The notes: generated by a model from the sequence alone, not told the origin. Positions 8,035-18,760 are shown, counted from the stretch's first letter. The stretch: 64,000 nucleotides of DNA from Arenibacter certesii DSM 19833 (GCF_000429545.1 NZ_AUCB01000008.1:111861-175860), one strand, 5' to 3'. Translations and numbers: made by a program.

Positions 8035-10120
8035 ATGCATAGCCTAGGAGATATCATTTATTGGTGGCGGAAATTAAAAGTAATTGCCATAGCCCTAATT
8101 TTATTTTTTCATGGACATTCTCTATTGGGCCAAGAGAGCCTTGCAAAAGAATTAATTAATCAGATAAATGAAGTTAGAAATGGAGCAAGTATTATCAACA
8201 AGGAAACGTATTATGCTTCCCTTTTAAACGATTTAGGAAGCGCCTTGCGATTTGTTAATCCCGATAGCCTATTAATAGTGTCCAAAGAAGCGCTTTCATT
8301 AAGTAAGAAAATAGGAGACAAAAAAGAAGAAAGTTGGGCATTAATTAATATTGGGGACTACTATTCTGATAGAGGTGAACATGCAAATGCGATTAATACA
8401 TATGAACAGGCCATAGTTTTGGCAAAAAATATTGATGACGCTGAATTAATCATTAGCATTGGGAACAACTTGGCCTCCGAACATATGTATAACGGAGATT
8501 ATTCTTTAGCTTTAAAAGGATATTTAGAAAATTTAGAACTGGCAGAGCTAAAGGGCGATAAAACAATGGAGTCTATCCTTAATGAAAACATCGCAAATTT
8601 ATACACCTCACAAAAGGACTATAGCCAGGCCATATATTTTTTCGAAAAAGTTAAACATATTAACGAAAGTATCGGCAATAACATCACCTCTGCCCAAACC
8701 CTGAGCAATTTAGCGTACACCTATACGGAAATGCATAATTTTAAAGATGCTATTATATATATTGACAAGAGTATTGCCATATTCAAAAAAAATGAAGTTT
8801 GGGACTGGCTTGCACATTCCTATATGGTAAAAGGTAAAATATATTTAATGCAGAAAAAATATTCATTGGCACTTTATTGGTATGGTGAAAGCAATTTACT
8901 GCATAAGGATTTTCAAGATGAAAGAGGCATTATTGACTTATACAATGGTATGGCTGAAGCACATTTTGCCCTTAAAAACGACAGTTTGGCATTAGACCTA
9001 GCTTTAAAGTCCTATGGCACTGCCAAGAAAATAAAATCTATGCAAGGATCAATGGATGGTTCACATACCCTTTATAAGATTTATAAAAAAAGACAAGATT
9101 ATGCCACGGCCCTAAAATATCATGAGATTTATCAAGAAATATCGGACAACTTATCTAGAGATGAGAATAGAAATAGCCTAAATTTATTAAAAACGAAAAT
9201 TGATCATAAGATTCAACAAGAGGCACTTATAGAAGAGAATGAAAAAGCCTTGGCCAAGCAGAAAATCTATATCTACTTTTCCTTAGCTATAATTCTAATA
9301 ATGGCCATTGTTGCGTTTATTGTTATTAGGGCAGAAAAAACCCAAAAAAGATTGATCCAAGAATTAAAAAAGCAAAAGGAAGATCTAGAGCAAAGGAAAT
9401 TGGAACTACAAGCGTCCAATGAAACCAAAAACAAACTTTTCTCGATTATTGCCCACGACCTGCGTGGTCCTATAGGAGCATTAGAAAACGTATTGAGAAT
9501 GTTTAATAGCGGAGACCTGAATAGGGAGGAGTTTATTTCGTTTGTCCCAAAATTAAAAAAGGATGTGAATAATATTTCCTTTACCCTAAACAACTTACTT
9601 ACCTGGGGTAAATCACAAATGAATGCATCTACAACAAACCCTTCCAATGTGCTATTAGCAAACCTAGTACAGACCAATATAGATCTTCTGAACGAGCTTG
9701 CTAGTTCTAAAATGATCACAGTAGAAAATTTAATACCCGATGGTACTTGTATAAGGGCAGATAAGAATCAGCTATCTATAGTGTTTCGTAATCTATTGAG
9801 CAATGCAATAAAATTCACTCCTAACAATGGCCACATCACCTTTGGCGCCTCTGAAAAGAAAGATTGTGTAGAGGTCTTTATAAAGGACACCGGCAAAGGT
9901 ATTTCTCCCGATATTCAGGAGATAATTCTAAATGAGAATGCTAATTATACTACCTATGGTACCAACAATGAAAAAAGGTACTGGTCTTGGTCTATCCCTA
10001 TGCAAAGAAATGGTGGCCAAGAACGGAGGCACCTTATGGGTACATAGTGAAGTTGACAAGGGCTCCACTTTTTACATTACCCTTCCCAACGGGAAAGTAC
10101 AATCTAGAAAATCGGCTTAA
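8035..10120 (+). pseudogene. TPR-containing sensor histidine kinase, frameshifted in the ATPase domain
   Basis: N-terminal hydrophobic export segment (residues about 12-32), then tandem tetratricopeptide repeats to about residue 390, a transmembrane helix at about 408-430, a coiled coil, and a HisKA domain with phospho-acceptor His474 in IIAHDLRG. The N box (NQLSIVFRNLLSNAIKF) and G1 box (KDTGKGIS) follow. The frame then runs to a stop at 10047 with nonsense residues. The missing G2 box GTGLGLSL and domain end are encoded in the frame ending at 10120. Removing one A from the A6 run at 9971-9976 restores a protein of about 694 residues. It is therefore a recent mutation, a sequencing error, or a slippage site. 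No response regulator is adjacent. The end overlaps the bshB1 stop on the other strand. Confidence 0.85.
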
Positions 10121-10842
10121 ATAAGGCTTTCCAAATCTTTTACTGCTATACATCTTTCTACCGTAAAACCTTCTCCATACTCCACACCAACTAGTCGTCC
10201 TAGATCACGGGCTCTATAGTTAATACTATCAGTAAAGGTTTTACTACTTATAGGTGTTTCAGGCTCGTTGCTTTTCGGATCGTAAAATTGGGAGCCATAG
10301 GCCATAATTGCTTGTGTCTTCACTTCAATAAAATCGGATACATCTACGATAAAATCAGGTTTCAGATTTTTCCATTGTATATAATGATACACCAATTTAG
10401 GCCTCCATGCGGATTGCACTTGGCTTTCACCTTCCAATTTAGTCACCACTTTTATTAATCCACTTAAAAAACAAGCATCACTCACCAATTTACTTCCTTT
10501 CGCATGGTCTATATGACGATCATCAATTGCGTTACATAAAACAATATTTGGCTGATATTTACGAATCATCTTAATTATCTCTAATTGATGTTCCCTATCG
10601 TTAACAAAGAAACCATCTGCAAAACCAAGGTTTTCTCGCACGGCTACCCCCAGAATTTTTGCTGCCTCTGCAGCTTCTTGATCCCTAATTTCCGCAGACC
10701 CACGCGTACCAAGTTCACCACGCGTTAAATCTACAATTCCTACTTTTTTACCATTTGCTACTTCTTTTGCAATCGTAGCACCTGCACCTAACTCTGCATC
10801 ATCCGGATGTGCTCCGAACACTAATATATCTAATTTCATCAA
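10117..10842 (-). CDS. bshB1: Bacillithiol biosynthesis deacetylase BshB1
   Basis: 241 residues of the LmbE/PIG-L fold. The zinc site AHPDDAEL spans residues 11-18, and [11 protein letters not shown] near residues 107-117 supplies the second histidine group. The length and the sequences around FADGFF and YGSQFY fit BshB1, which removes the acetyl group from N-acetylglucosaminyl-malate during bacillithiol synthesis in the cytoplasm. Bacillithiol synthesis is known in many Bacteroidota. The stop codon overlaps that of the convergent histidine kinase gene. The next gene upstream on the same strand, a sulfur amino acid enzyme, lies 86 bp away. Confidence 0.92.
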   Translation of the reverse strand: MMKLDILVFGAHPDDAELGAGATIAKEVANGKKVGIVDLTRGELGTRGSAEIRDQEAAEAAKILGVAVRENLGFADGFFVNDREHQLEIIKMIRKYQPNIVLCNAIDDRHIDHAKGSKLVSDACFLSGLIKVVTKLEGESQVQSAWRPKLVYHYIQWKNLKPDFIVDVSDFIEVKTQAIMAYGSQFYDPKSNEPETPISSKTFTDSINYRARDLGRLVGVEYGEGFTVERCIAVKDLESLI

Positions 10843-10928
10843 TGAATATTATAGTTTTATATCTAGAAAAACCAGATTGTATCTGTCTTTAAATTATAAG
10901 TTCTAGTACTTATTAGCTATCATAATTT

Positions 10929-12101
10929 TTAAACCGACTGTTCACGTTCCTCTTTCACCTTTTTCAAGGCTTGCTCTATATCTTGTATAAGATCCTCAGT
11001 TTCTTCAATACCTACCGAAAAACGAATTAAACCATCTGCAATTCCTTGTCTTTTTCGTTCCTCCGCACTCAATAAGGAATGTGAGGTCAGTGCTGGGGTA
11101 AGCGTAGTGCTTTCTACACCGGCAAGGCTCATAGAGGGTTTTATCAATCTTAAGGATTTTTGGAATCTGGAAGCACTTAGTTCGGGTTTAAGTTCAAAGG
11201 ACAGCATACCTCCATACCCTTTCATTTGCGATTTAGCAATTTCATGGTCTGGATGAGAAGGCAGTCCTGGATAGTAAACGGTTTCAATATCCTTATGATC
11301 CAACAAATATTGAGCCATCCGCAACGCATTCTCATTCTGAGCTTTTACCCTAATACCCATAGTTTTAATACTTCTTTCTAATAACCAAACTGTATAATCA
11401 CTTAGACTACCTCCTAAATTTTTAGCCAAATGGAAAATACGTTGCATATTCTTTTCCGAAGAGGCAACCGCCCCTGCACAGATATCCGAATGCCCTCCCA
11501 TATATTTAGTGGCACTGTGAATCGTGATATCAATTCCAAAATCCAACGGATTCTGATTTACCGGACTAGCAAATGTATTGTCTATCATAGATACAATTCC
11601 GTGCTTTTTGCAAATATTGGATACGATTTTCAGGTCCGTTATCGTCAATAAGGGATTGGACGGAGTCTCTATGTAAATAACTTTCGTGTTATCCTGTATT
11701 TTCTCCTCAAAATGAGCTGCTTTCAACCCTTCTGTAAAAGAATATGAAATACCAAATTTTTCAAATTCTTCCGTAACCAGGTTATAAGTACCACCGTATA
11801 AGGTTTTTTGTAGAACAATATGATCACCGGCCCTAAGAAATGCAAGAAGGGAAGTACTAATTGCAGCCATTCCACTACCGAAAATCAGGGCAGCTTCCGC
11901 TTTTTCCAAGGCCGCAATCTTTTTTGCCAACCCTATTTGATTAGGGGTATTAAAATATCTAGGATACCGTTTTACATCTACGTCTTCAAATGCATAGGAC
12001 GTACCCATATACAGAGGAGAAACAGCCCCTTTATATGTTTTATCTTCTAATTGCCCTGTATGGGTGCAAACCGTGTTCAAACCTTTTTTATCTTGATCCA
12101 T
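10929..12101 (-). CDS. PLP-dependent Cys/Met metabolism enzyme (cystathionine gamma-synthase / methionine gamma-lyase family)
   Basis: 390 residues of fold-type I trans-sulfuration enzymes. The PLP lysine is Lys199 in HSATKYMGGHSD; FGSGMAAI (residues 74-81) and the ETPSNP motif (145-150) bind cofactor and substrate. LAGVESTTLTPALTSH near the C-terminus is typical of the family. Sequence alone does not separate cystathionine gamma-synthase, cystathionine gamma-lyase and methionine gamma-lyase. Position beside bshB1 suggests a link to cysteine/thiol supply, which is inference only. Cytoplasmic, tetramer expected from the family. Confidence 0.88.
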   Translation of the reverse strand: MDQDKKGLNTVCTHTGQLEDKTYKGAVSPLYMGTSYAFEDVDVKRYPRYFNTPNQIGLAKKIAALEKAEAALIFGSGMAAISTSLLAFLRAGDHIVLQKTLYGGTYNLVTEEFEKFGISYSFTEGLKAAHFEEKIQDNTKVIYIETPSNPLLTITDLKIVSNICKKHGIVSMIDNTFASPVNQNPLDFGIDITIHSATKYMGGHSDICAGAVASSEKNMQRIFHLAKNLGGSLSDYTVWLLERSIKTMGIRVKAQNENALRMAQYLLDHKDIETVYYPGLPSHPDHEIAKSQMKGYGGMLSFELKPELSASRFQKSLRLIKPSMSLAGVESTTLTPALTSHSLLSAEERKRQGIADGLIRFSVGIEETEDLIQDIEQALKKVKEEREQSV

Positions 12102-12299
12102 ATTACCGACTTATGTTAAAGAGACTATAGTCGCTAAAGTTACAAAAAATGCTTGTACACCAATTTACTCAAGTTACCTATTGCAGCAAAAAATAAATTT
12201 AAAGTATCGCACAGCAAAACTCAATATATATCGGCAGTAAAAATATCCGTTTGGCTAAACAAAATCAATAAAGCCTAATTTCTAATCCCTAAGTTGATG

Positions 12300-15200
12300 T
12301 TATTTGGCATAATGCTTCTTATATCGCCAATAACTTACAGCTCCTAATACAAATACGCCAAAGACCGTATAATAGATAAAGGTTGGGGTAATTACCTGTG
12401 CCCCACTCGCGTAGCTATGCAGACCTACTAAATAGAAATTCACCCCAAAATAGGTCATCATGATACTTGCAAAAGCAATAACACTTAAAAAGTTAAAGGT
12501 CCAATTGCCCCTCAATCCAGGAACTAGTCTAACGTGAAGAACAAAGGCATATACCATAATTGAAATCAATGCCCAAGTTTCTTTTGGATCCCAACCCCAA
12601 TAACGCCCCCAACTCTCATTGGCCCACTGTCCACCAAGGAAATTTCCTATGGTCAACATTGCCAATCCTACAGTAAGGGAGAGTTCGTTGATTATGGTAA
12701 GTTCCTGAATATTCAATTTCATTTTTTCTTTGTTCTTTTCATTGGTCAGTGTTATTAAGATAAGACAGACCACTCCTAATATCATTCCCACTGTTAATGG
12801 TCCATAGCTACCAACAATAATAGACACGTGTACCATTAACCAATAGCTATCCAGAACTGGCACCAAATTAGAAATTGATGGATCTACCCAACTTTGGTGC
12901 GCCACAAATAATAACATAGACGTTACAAATGTAGAGGCGGCAACTGTCATATCGCTCTTTTTAGCGAACAATAATCCCATTCCTAAGGTTGCCCAAGAAA
13001 CATAAAGAATACTCTCATAGGCGTCACTCCAAGGGGCATGTCCAGATATATACCAACGGAGACCCAAACCAAGGGTATGAGCAATGAAGAAGAGGTAAAT
13101 CATTATCTTTATAGCTGAAATACCAAAGCGAAGCGCCTTTCTATCTCTAATAATCTGAAAGACTAAAAGGGTAAACATTAACAATCCTGTCAACGCATAA
13201 TATTTATATAGCCTATTATAGATATCAGCTTTATTGTAGAAAATTTCAGCTTTAACTTTATTCTTGCTAGGTAACACTTCGCTACCGTGATTTTCTTGAT
13301 TCTTTTTAAATGCTGCCAATAACTTATCGGCTTCTGAATAGTCTCCAGTATTTACAGCTTTCTCCAAGCTCATTAAATAAAATGGTACTGCATTTTTTAT
13401 GAAGTTTGCATATAGGGAATCAGAAACTTGATATTGTCCGCCCCTAAACTCCACAGCGGAAATCCATTTGTTATTTTCATCGTTCAACAGGGGAAAAATC
13501 TTTACAATTTCACCTCCTAGAGCTCTATTTAATAGAATTAATCGCTCATCAATACTCTTAAAGTCTTTCTGAAACTGGTTTGGAGTATTTGTACTATATG
13601 CATCTTTTAGATAGGGAGATAATTTATACTGACCCTGTGCATCAAAAAAATCGGTTGCCTTAACATATTTTTTATCGTGCGGTACCCCTATAATATTTCT
13701 AAGACTATCATTCTGTCCTTTTTTGTCCAATGCAATAAACTCCGCATTATACCATGCTGGTGCGTTTAACATCATGGAAAGGAATACTTGATCCGAGTTA
13801 AAGTCGGTATACTTATCCCTAAGGCTTAGTTTTCGCAATAGTTCCGATGAGAAGGTGTTAATAGGCTTCATACGACCACCCGCATCCTGTATAACCAATT
13901 CCGCAAATTTTGCAGCATGTTCCTTGGAAGGGGTTATGGCATGTAACAGGGAATCTATCTGTTCTGCTGTTGGCGTATTCCTATGAGCGTGATCTGTTGC
14001 AGCTGCTGGATTTTGTGCCGTCATGGTAAATCCGGCTCCCAACAAAAGCAAGGTCGTCATTTTCGCCTGTTTCTTTTTTAATTTTTCTAAGGAAGCCCCT
14101 AGATCTTTAAACCTAGTCTTTCCAAAAAACATTATCCCCATTAGCCCTGTGTACAATAAAAAGTAACCAATATATGTAATCCATGTTCCCCAAAAATCGT
14201 GGTTGACCGATAATACCGTTCCTTTTTCATCGGGATGAAAACTCGCTTGAAAAAAGCGGTATCCCTTATGGTCCAAAATATGGTTCATATAAATATCGTA
14301 ATCAAATGGTCGCTCGTCCTGTACCGTTACTTTACTCATAAAAGAAGAGTAACTATTTTCGGTCCCGGGATATCTTTCGGCTATAAAATCGTTCAACTTT
14401 ATGGCAAATGGCAAGGTATAAACTTTGGAACCATAACTCATGTTGAACTCCAATCCGCCTACGTTAAATCCACCTGAGAAGCTCGACATTCCTTTGCTTC
14501 CCAATAGCTTTTTACGGACAGTTTCCCCATTACTTGTAATGTCTAGAACCAAAGCGTCCAAGTCGTTCTCTGTTCTATCTTCTTTAGGTATTTCTACAAT
14601 CCCATACTCTCCTTTGACCAATGGTTCTGGTATTACAAATTGCATTCCCGCCATATTATAAAGAGATCTGAGCTGGAATTTCTGCAAGCTGTCTTTAACA
14701 ACCTCTCCCTCCATCTGATCGGCCATTCGCATAAACTGACCTTCAAAAGGCGATTCTAACATATATTCACCATCAACCGTTGTAATATTAATTGCTCCAG
14801 GTGTAGGTTTGTTCAGTGCGAAAAGCACATTATGGATACTAGCTACTTCTCCATTCTCCAAATAGTGATCATGCCTTTCCCCTTCTCCAGATTCTACAAT
14901 TTTTAGGAATTCTTTTCCGTTAGGATCTTCAACCAATCCTTCCTTGGCACCCTCTATAAAATCTACATAGGAAATAGTGAAGGGCTGACCGTTAAAATCG
15001 GAGTTCCATGGTAAGTTTGACTTAAGCGCCTGAGCGGTCACTAAAATCCCATCTTCCAATATCTTTCTTTTGCGCTCTTGATTAATTTCTCCATCTACAT
15101 AGACTGTTAAATATGTTTTATCGGAATAGAAAACATTTTCGGTCGCTCCCTCTCTTATTGGCATCATCCCTTCAAAACTGATGTATCTGGTAACAAATGC

Positions 15201-15476
15201 CCCTACTATAATCAATATCCAAGAAAGATGTAACAATAAAACGGCCCATTTTTCTTTTCGCAACAATCTATACCGCGAAATATTTCCAATAAAATTGATT
15301 ACAAAAAATACCATAATTGCTTCAAACCAAGTAGCATTATAGATCCAAATTCGAGCGGTATCGGTACTATACCAACTCTCGATAAAGGTTCCGAAAGCCA
15401 TGGCTGTGGCAAAAACAATAAATAAAACAGACATTAATCGAGTGGAAAAGAAAAATTTCTTTAAAAATTCGGTCAT
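12300..15476 (-). CDS. ccsA: Cytochrome c biogenesis protein CcsBA (ResB-CcsA fusion)
   Basis: About 1058 residues from Met12 of the longest frame; an ATG at 15509 would add 11 residues, but the start at 15476 (MTEFLKKFFFSTRLM) matches the usual beginning of this family. The N-terminal half is ResB-like, with transmembrane helices at about 20-110 and again near 430-460 of the longest frame, around a large periplasmic region. A further periplasmic part precedes the C-terminal CcsA part, which has multiple helices and the haem-handling WWD region (WGRYWGWDPKETWAL near residue 970). System II machinery carries haem outward and attaches it to apocytochromes c. The fused form is usual in Bacteroidota. 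It stands alone on the minus strand. Confidence 0.95.
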   Translation of the reverse strand: MTEFLKKFFFSTRLMSVLFIVFATAMAFGTFIESWYSTDTARIWIYNATWFEAIMVFFVINFIGNISRYRLLRKEKWAVLLLHLSWILIIVGAFVTRYISFEGMMPIREGATENVFYSDKTYLTVYVDGEINQERKRKILEDGILVTAQALKSNLPWNSDFNGQPFTISYVDFIEGAKEGLVEDPNGKEFLKIVESGEGERHDHYLENGEVASIHNVLFALNKPTPGAINITTVDGEYMLESPFEGQFMRMADQMEGEVVKDSLQKFQLRSLYNMAGMQFVIPEPLVKGEYGIVEIPKEDRTENDLDALVLDITSNGETVRKKLLGSKGMSSFSGGFNVGGLEFNMSYGSKVYTLPFAIKLNDFIAERYPGTENSYSSFMSKVTVQDERPFDYDIYMNHILDHKGYRFFQASFHPDEKGTVLSVNHDFWGTWITYIGYFLLYTGLMGIMFFGKTRFKDLGASLEKLKKKQAKMTTLLLLGAGFTMTAQNPAAATDHAHRNTPTAEQIDSLLHAITPSKEHAAKFAELVIQDAGGRMKPINTFSSELLRKLSLRDKYTDFNSDQVFLSMMLNAPAWYNAEFIALDKKGQNDSLRNIIGVPHDKKYVKATDFFDAQGQYKLSPYLKDAYSTNTPNQFQKDFKSIDERLILLNRALGGEIVKIFPLLNDENNKWISAVEFRGGQYQVSDSLYANFIKNAVPFYLMSLEKAVNTGDYSEADKLLAAFKKNQENHGSEVLPSKNKVKAEIFYNKADIYNRLYKYYALTGLLMFTLLVFQIIRDRKALRFGISAIKIMIYLFFIAHTLGLGLRWYISGHAPWSDAYESILYVSWATLGMGLLFAKKSDMTVAASTFVTSMLLFVAHQSWVDPSISNLVPVLDSYWLMVHVSIIVGSYGPLTVGMILGVVCLILITLTNEKNKEKMKLNIQELTIINELSLTVGLAMLTIGNFLGGQWANESWGRYWGWDPKETWALISIMVYAFVLHVRLVPGLRGNWTFNFLSVIAFASIMMTYFGVNFYLVGLHSYASGAQVITPTFIYYTVFGVFVLGAVSYWRYKKHYAK

Positions 15477-15509
15477 CCTGGAGAGATATGGTTTAATATA
15501 AAAGCCCAA

Positions 15510-15893
15510 AAATACATATATTAATAGGTTTAATAAGTGAATTTTTTGTTAATTGACACCCATTATCATATTCTCAAAATCCATGTGAAATTACTTTGAT
15601 TTGCTAATAAGTTTTCAACATTTTATCTCTCCTAGCACGATTTATCACCTTTCACACTTTGGTCTAAGATTTATTTGATTAATTTAATAGATCACAAACT
15701 AAGATTCCATAAAATAATTGAATAAACTCCTATCCCGTAAGTTACAAAATGTGGTTTAAAACATTAATTCTAGTATACGTTATTTCGTTCTCAGTTTTAT
15801 AGGGTTAAGTTCTTACCTATTATCAAAAAAAATCAGGAAAACCTTATTTTTCTTTTGTTGTAAAGCGATGTAGTTTTGATGGATTAATTACTT
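15510..15893. other. Intergenic region between divergent genes
   Basis: About 384 bp of AT-rich sequence between ccsBA and the DUF2520 gene. It must hold both promoters, but I see no convincing consensus pair, hairpin or small gene. Confidence 0.4.
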
Positions 15894-15899
15894 TTGAAT

Positions 15900-16664
15900 A
15901 TGATATCGATAATAATTCTGGGATCGGGCAACGTGGCCAAACATTTGTTCGATACATTTTTAGACCAAAATGAAATAAAAATCCTCCAAGTAATTGGGCG
16001 AAACAAGGACCAACTTTCCTACTTTAATAAAATGGCGGAAATTAGTACAGATTTTGCAAATATTTTGGATGCGGATCTATACCTGATTGCAGTTAGTGAC
16101 GATGCCATCCCAGAAGTGGCCAAATCCTTAATAAATAAAAAAGGGATTGTAGCCCATAGTTCAGGAAGCGTGCCCTTAAATGCATTGGACCCTAAAAACA
16201 GAAGAGGTGTCTTTTACCCACTACAAAGTTTTAGCGCTGGAAAAAAAATTGATTTTAAGTCGGTTTCCATTTGTATTGAGGCAGAAAACAAGAACGACCT
16301 TAAATTGCTGGAACAATTGGGGAACATAATTTCTAACAATGTTCAAGAAGTTTCTTCGGAGCAAAGGAAGTCCCTGCATTTGGCGGCCGTCTTTGTCAAT
16401 AATTTCACCAACCACCTATTCCATATTGGCCATGAGATATGCAAAGGCAATGACATACCTTTCCAGATTCTTATTCCATTAATAAAGGAGACCGTAAACA
16501 AGTTGGATTACATAACTCCCTACGATGCACAAACAGGTCCTGCACGGAGAAATGATTTTAGTACTATTGAAAATCATTTAAAGCAACTTAAAACTAAAAA
16601 TAATAAGGATATTTACACCTTGATAAGCAAATCGATTAGTGAAAAATATGGAAAAGAGCTATAA
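15900..16664 (+). CDS. Rossmann-fold protein with DUF2520 C-terminal domain
   Basis: 254 residues from the ATG at 15900; a TTG two codons earlier is possible but less likely. The N-terminus has the dinucleotide-binding pattern IIILGSGNVAKHLF, followed by a Rossmann domain (to about residue 120; conserved VAHSSGSVP near 84-92) and an all-helical C-terminal domain with RKSLHLAAVFVNNFTNHL, typical of the F420/NADP oxidoreductase-like DUF2520 family. Substrate is unknown. It overlaps the following kdsC-type gene and heads a run of five plus-strand genes. Confidence 0.85.
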   Translation: MISIIILGSGNVAKHLFDTFLDQNEIKILQVIGRNKDQLSYFNKMAEISTDFANILDADLYLIAVSDDAIPEVAKSLINKKGIVAHSSGSVPLNALDPKNRRGVFYPLQSFSAGKKIDFKSVSICIEAENKNDLKLLEQLGNIISNNVQEVSSEQRKSLHLAAVFVNNFTNHLFHIGHEICKGNDIPFQILIPLIKETVNKLDYITPYDAQTGPARRNDFSTIENHLKQLKTKNNKDIYTLISKSISEKYGKEL

Positions 16665-17175
16665 GGAGCTGTTACAAGACATTACTACTTTTATTTTTGA
16701 TGTGGACGGTGTCTTTACCGATGGTAAGGTTATGATTACCTCGGAAGGGGAATTGTTAAGAACCATGAATGTTAAGGATGGCTATGCCTTAAAAGTTGCC
16801 ATACAGCAAGGTTACAATGTCTGCATTATTTCTGGAGGTACCAATGAAGGAGTTCGTGTACGACTAAGGGATCTAGGCGTTACGGATATTCATATGGGCG
16901 CACATCATAAAATAGACCCCTTTGACGAATATCTGGACATATACAATATTAACCCAAAAAATGTATTGTATATGGGTGATGACATTCCCGATATTCCACC
17001 CTTAAAACTAGCTGGATTACCCTGTTGCCCTCAGAACGCGGTTCCTGAGGTAAAGGAAGTTTCTAAGTATATCTCCCATAAAAATGGGGGCGATGGCTGC
17101 GTTAGGGATGTTATAGAACAAGTTTTAAAAGTTAGGGGGCATTGGGCCGATAACTTTAGCGCAAAAAACGATTAA
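16648..17175 (+). CDS. HAD-family phosphatase, KdsC-type (KDO 8-phosphate phosphatase)
   Basis: 175 residues from the ATG at 16648; a GTG three codons upstream (16639) is an alternative. HAD motif I is FDVDGVFTDG (nucleophile and acid/base Asp), motif II is the Ser/Gly pair in CIISGGTNEGV, and motif IV is MGDDIPDIP. The short cap-less C0 architecture matches KdsC, which dephosphorylates 3-deoxy-D-manno-octulosonate 8-phosphate for lipopolysaccharide. The start overlaps the DUF2520 gene end by 17 bp, and maf follows after 4 bp, so the genes are probably co-transcribed. Confidence 0.88.
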   Translation: MEKSYKELLQDITTFIFDVDGVFTDGKVMITSEGELLRTMNVKDGYALKVAIQQGYNVCIISGGTNEGVRVRLRDLGVTDIHMGAHHKIDPFDEYLDIYNINPKNVLYMGDDIPDIPPLKLAGLPCCPQNAVPEVKEVSKYISHKNGGDGCVRDVIEQVLKVRGHWADNFSAKND

Positions 17176-17179
17176 ATCA

Positions 17180-17767
17180 ATGTTAGAGGATAAATTTCAC
17201 AAACACACTATTATTTTAGCATCCGCCTCTCCTAGAAGGCAGCAGTATTTTAAAGAAATGGGCATCCCATTTACGGTTCAGACCATTCCTGTAGATGAGG
17301 TGTACCCCCCTCACTTACAAGGAGATCAAATTTCTAGTTATTTGGCAGCCTTAAAGGCTGCTCAATTTAAGGGCAAGCTTAAAGAAACAGACATTCTCAT
17401 TACTTCCGACACCGTGGTTTGGCATAAGGGAATATCCTTGGCAAAACCAAAAGACAAAGCAGATGCCGTGCAGATGCTACAAACACTTTCCAACGATTGG
17501 CATGAAGTAATTACATCGGTATGCTTTACCACACCAATAACGCAGGAAACATTTGCCCATAAGACCAAAGTGAAATTTAGAGAACTATCGGAAGAAGAAA
17601 TCAATCATTACGTAGATCATTTTAAACCTTTTGACAAAGCTGGGGGTTACGGGATTCAGGAATGGATTGGTCTTATAGGAATAGAAGATATCCAAGGTTC
17701 CTATTCCAATGTGGTAGGCCTACCTACCCATTTAGTCTATAAAATGTTAATGACCATGGTAGCTTAG
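17180..17767 (+). CDS. maf: Maf family nucleoside triphosphate pyrophosphatase
   Basis: 195 residues. The signature ASASPRRQQYF lies near residues 13-23, the catalytic Asp in ITSDTVVW near 75-82, and DKAGGYGIQ and GSYSNVVGLP in the C-terminal half. Maf enzymes hydrolyse dTTP, UTP and modified nucleotides to monophosphates and act as house-cleaning enzymes linked to septum formation. Normal length. It follows the KdsC-type gene by 4 bp. Confidence 0.93.
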   Translation: MLEDKFHKHTIILASASPRRQQYFKEMGIPFTVQTIPVDEVYPPHLQGDQISSYLAALKAAQFKGKLKETDILITSDTVVWHKGISLAKPKDKADAVQMLQTLSNDWHEVITSVCFTTPITQETFAHKTKVKFRELSEEEINHYVDHFKPFDKAGGYGIQEWIGLIGIEDIQGSYSNVVGLPTHLVYKMLMTMVA

Positions 17768-17803
17768 GTTATTTTGAATATTTTTATAGAAAATCCTTTC
17801 TAT

Positions 17804-18760
17804 ATGAAATTCAAACGTATACGAACCGTTCACTTAGTTGTCTTGCTCCTAACTATTACTGCACTGGGTTCTTGTAAAAAAGAAAACGAATCAGCAAAAG
17901 ATGGCTTTGTGGGCAATACAAAAACCACTCCCTCCAAAGCTGAAACCGAAAAGAGAACCTTATCTAAAGAATTTAAGGACTATTGGTATAGTGGAAAGGC
18001 AGAAATCACCTCATACAAACTAGAGCAGGCACAATATGGCGAAATAAGGGAAGGTAAAGCCGTTTTAATATTTGTCACCGAACCATTTATGGCAGATAAG
18101 CAGGTAAAACCGGATAGACCCAATGCAGACCATATATCCGTATTAAAACTAAACAGCACCAAAAACTTTTTGACCGGAATTTACCCCTATTCCATTATGA
18201 GTAGCAGCTTTTACCCTGTTTATGACAACCAACATGCTACTAAACTAACCTCATCCGTTCAGGAATGGTGTGGACAGGTATTTACACAATTAAATAATAG
18301 ATCACAGTTTGAAGTGAATTCTTATTCCTATTTTGAATCGGAAGGAGACCAATACCAAGAGTTGGAAAAAGCGCACTTGGAAAATGAGCTATGGAATAAG
18401 ATTCGCATAAATCCCAGTAACCTGCCTATTGGAAAAATTAAAATTATCCCCTCTTTGGAATATCTACGCATGGCACATAAAAAGGTAATGGCCTATGAGG
18501 CAAACGCGAATTTAGAGGTCACAGATGATAAAAGTGCATATACAATTAATTACCCTACCTTGGAAAGGACATTATCCATTAACTTTTCAAACTCATTCCC
18601 CTATAGCATAGAAAGTTGGACGGAAAGCTATAAAAGCGGCGGTAAAAAAGACGGCATTATACTCACTTCTAAAGCTTTAAAAATAAAAACATTAAAGCGC
18701 GCATATTGGCAAGAAAACAAAAATAGTGATGTATTTTTGCGTGATAGTTTAGGATTATAG
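17804..18760 (+). CDS. Predicted lipoprotein of unknown function
   Basis: About 318 residues from the ATG at 17804. An upstream TTG (17774) would add 10 residues ahead of the signal peptide and is less likely. The N-terminus is a lipoprotein signal: basic start, hydrophobic core and lipobox LGSC, then KKEN. The mature part begins with a charged linker, then a domain with no motif I can place. Conserved aromatic-rich stretches such as EFKDYWYSGKAEI and EVNSYSYFESEGDQYQ suggest an extracytoplasmic beta-rich domain. It lies 36 bp after maf, in the same direction. Confidence 0.75.
   Translation: MKFKRIRTVHLVVLLLTITALGSCKKENESAKDGFVGNTKTTPSKAETEKRTLSKEFKDYWYSGKAEITSYKLEQAQYGEIREGKAVLIFVTEPFMADKQVKPDRPNADHISVLKLNSTKNFLTGIYPYSIMSSSFYPVYDNQHATKLTSSVQEWCGQVFTQLNNRSQFEVNSYSYFESEGDQYQELEKAHLENELWNKIRINPSNLPIGKIKIIPSLEYLRMAHKKVMAYEANANLEVTDDKSAYTINYPTLERTLSINFSNSFPYSIESWTESYKSGGKKDGIILTSKALKIKTLKRAYWQENKNSDVFLRDSLGL

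Noticed and set aside
9971..9977. Programmed -1 ribosomal frameshift site (A AAA AAG)
   Set aside because: The heptamer is not in the phase required for a -1 shift, and the needed correction is +1; simple indel or transcript slippage fits better.
15510..15893. Riboswitch or structured RNA upstream of the divergent genes
   Set aside because: No conserved stem pattern or terminator-like hairpin was visible.
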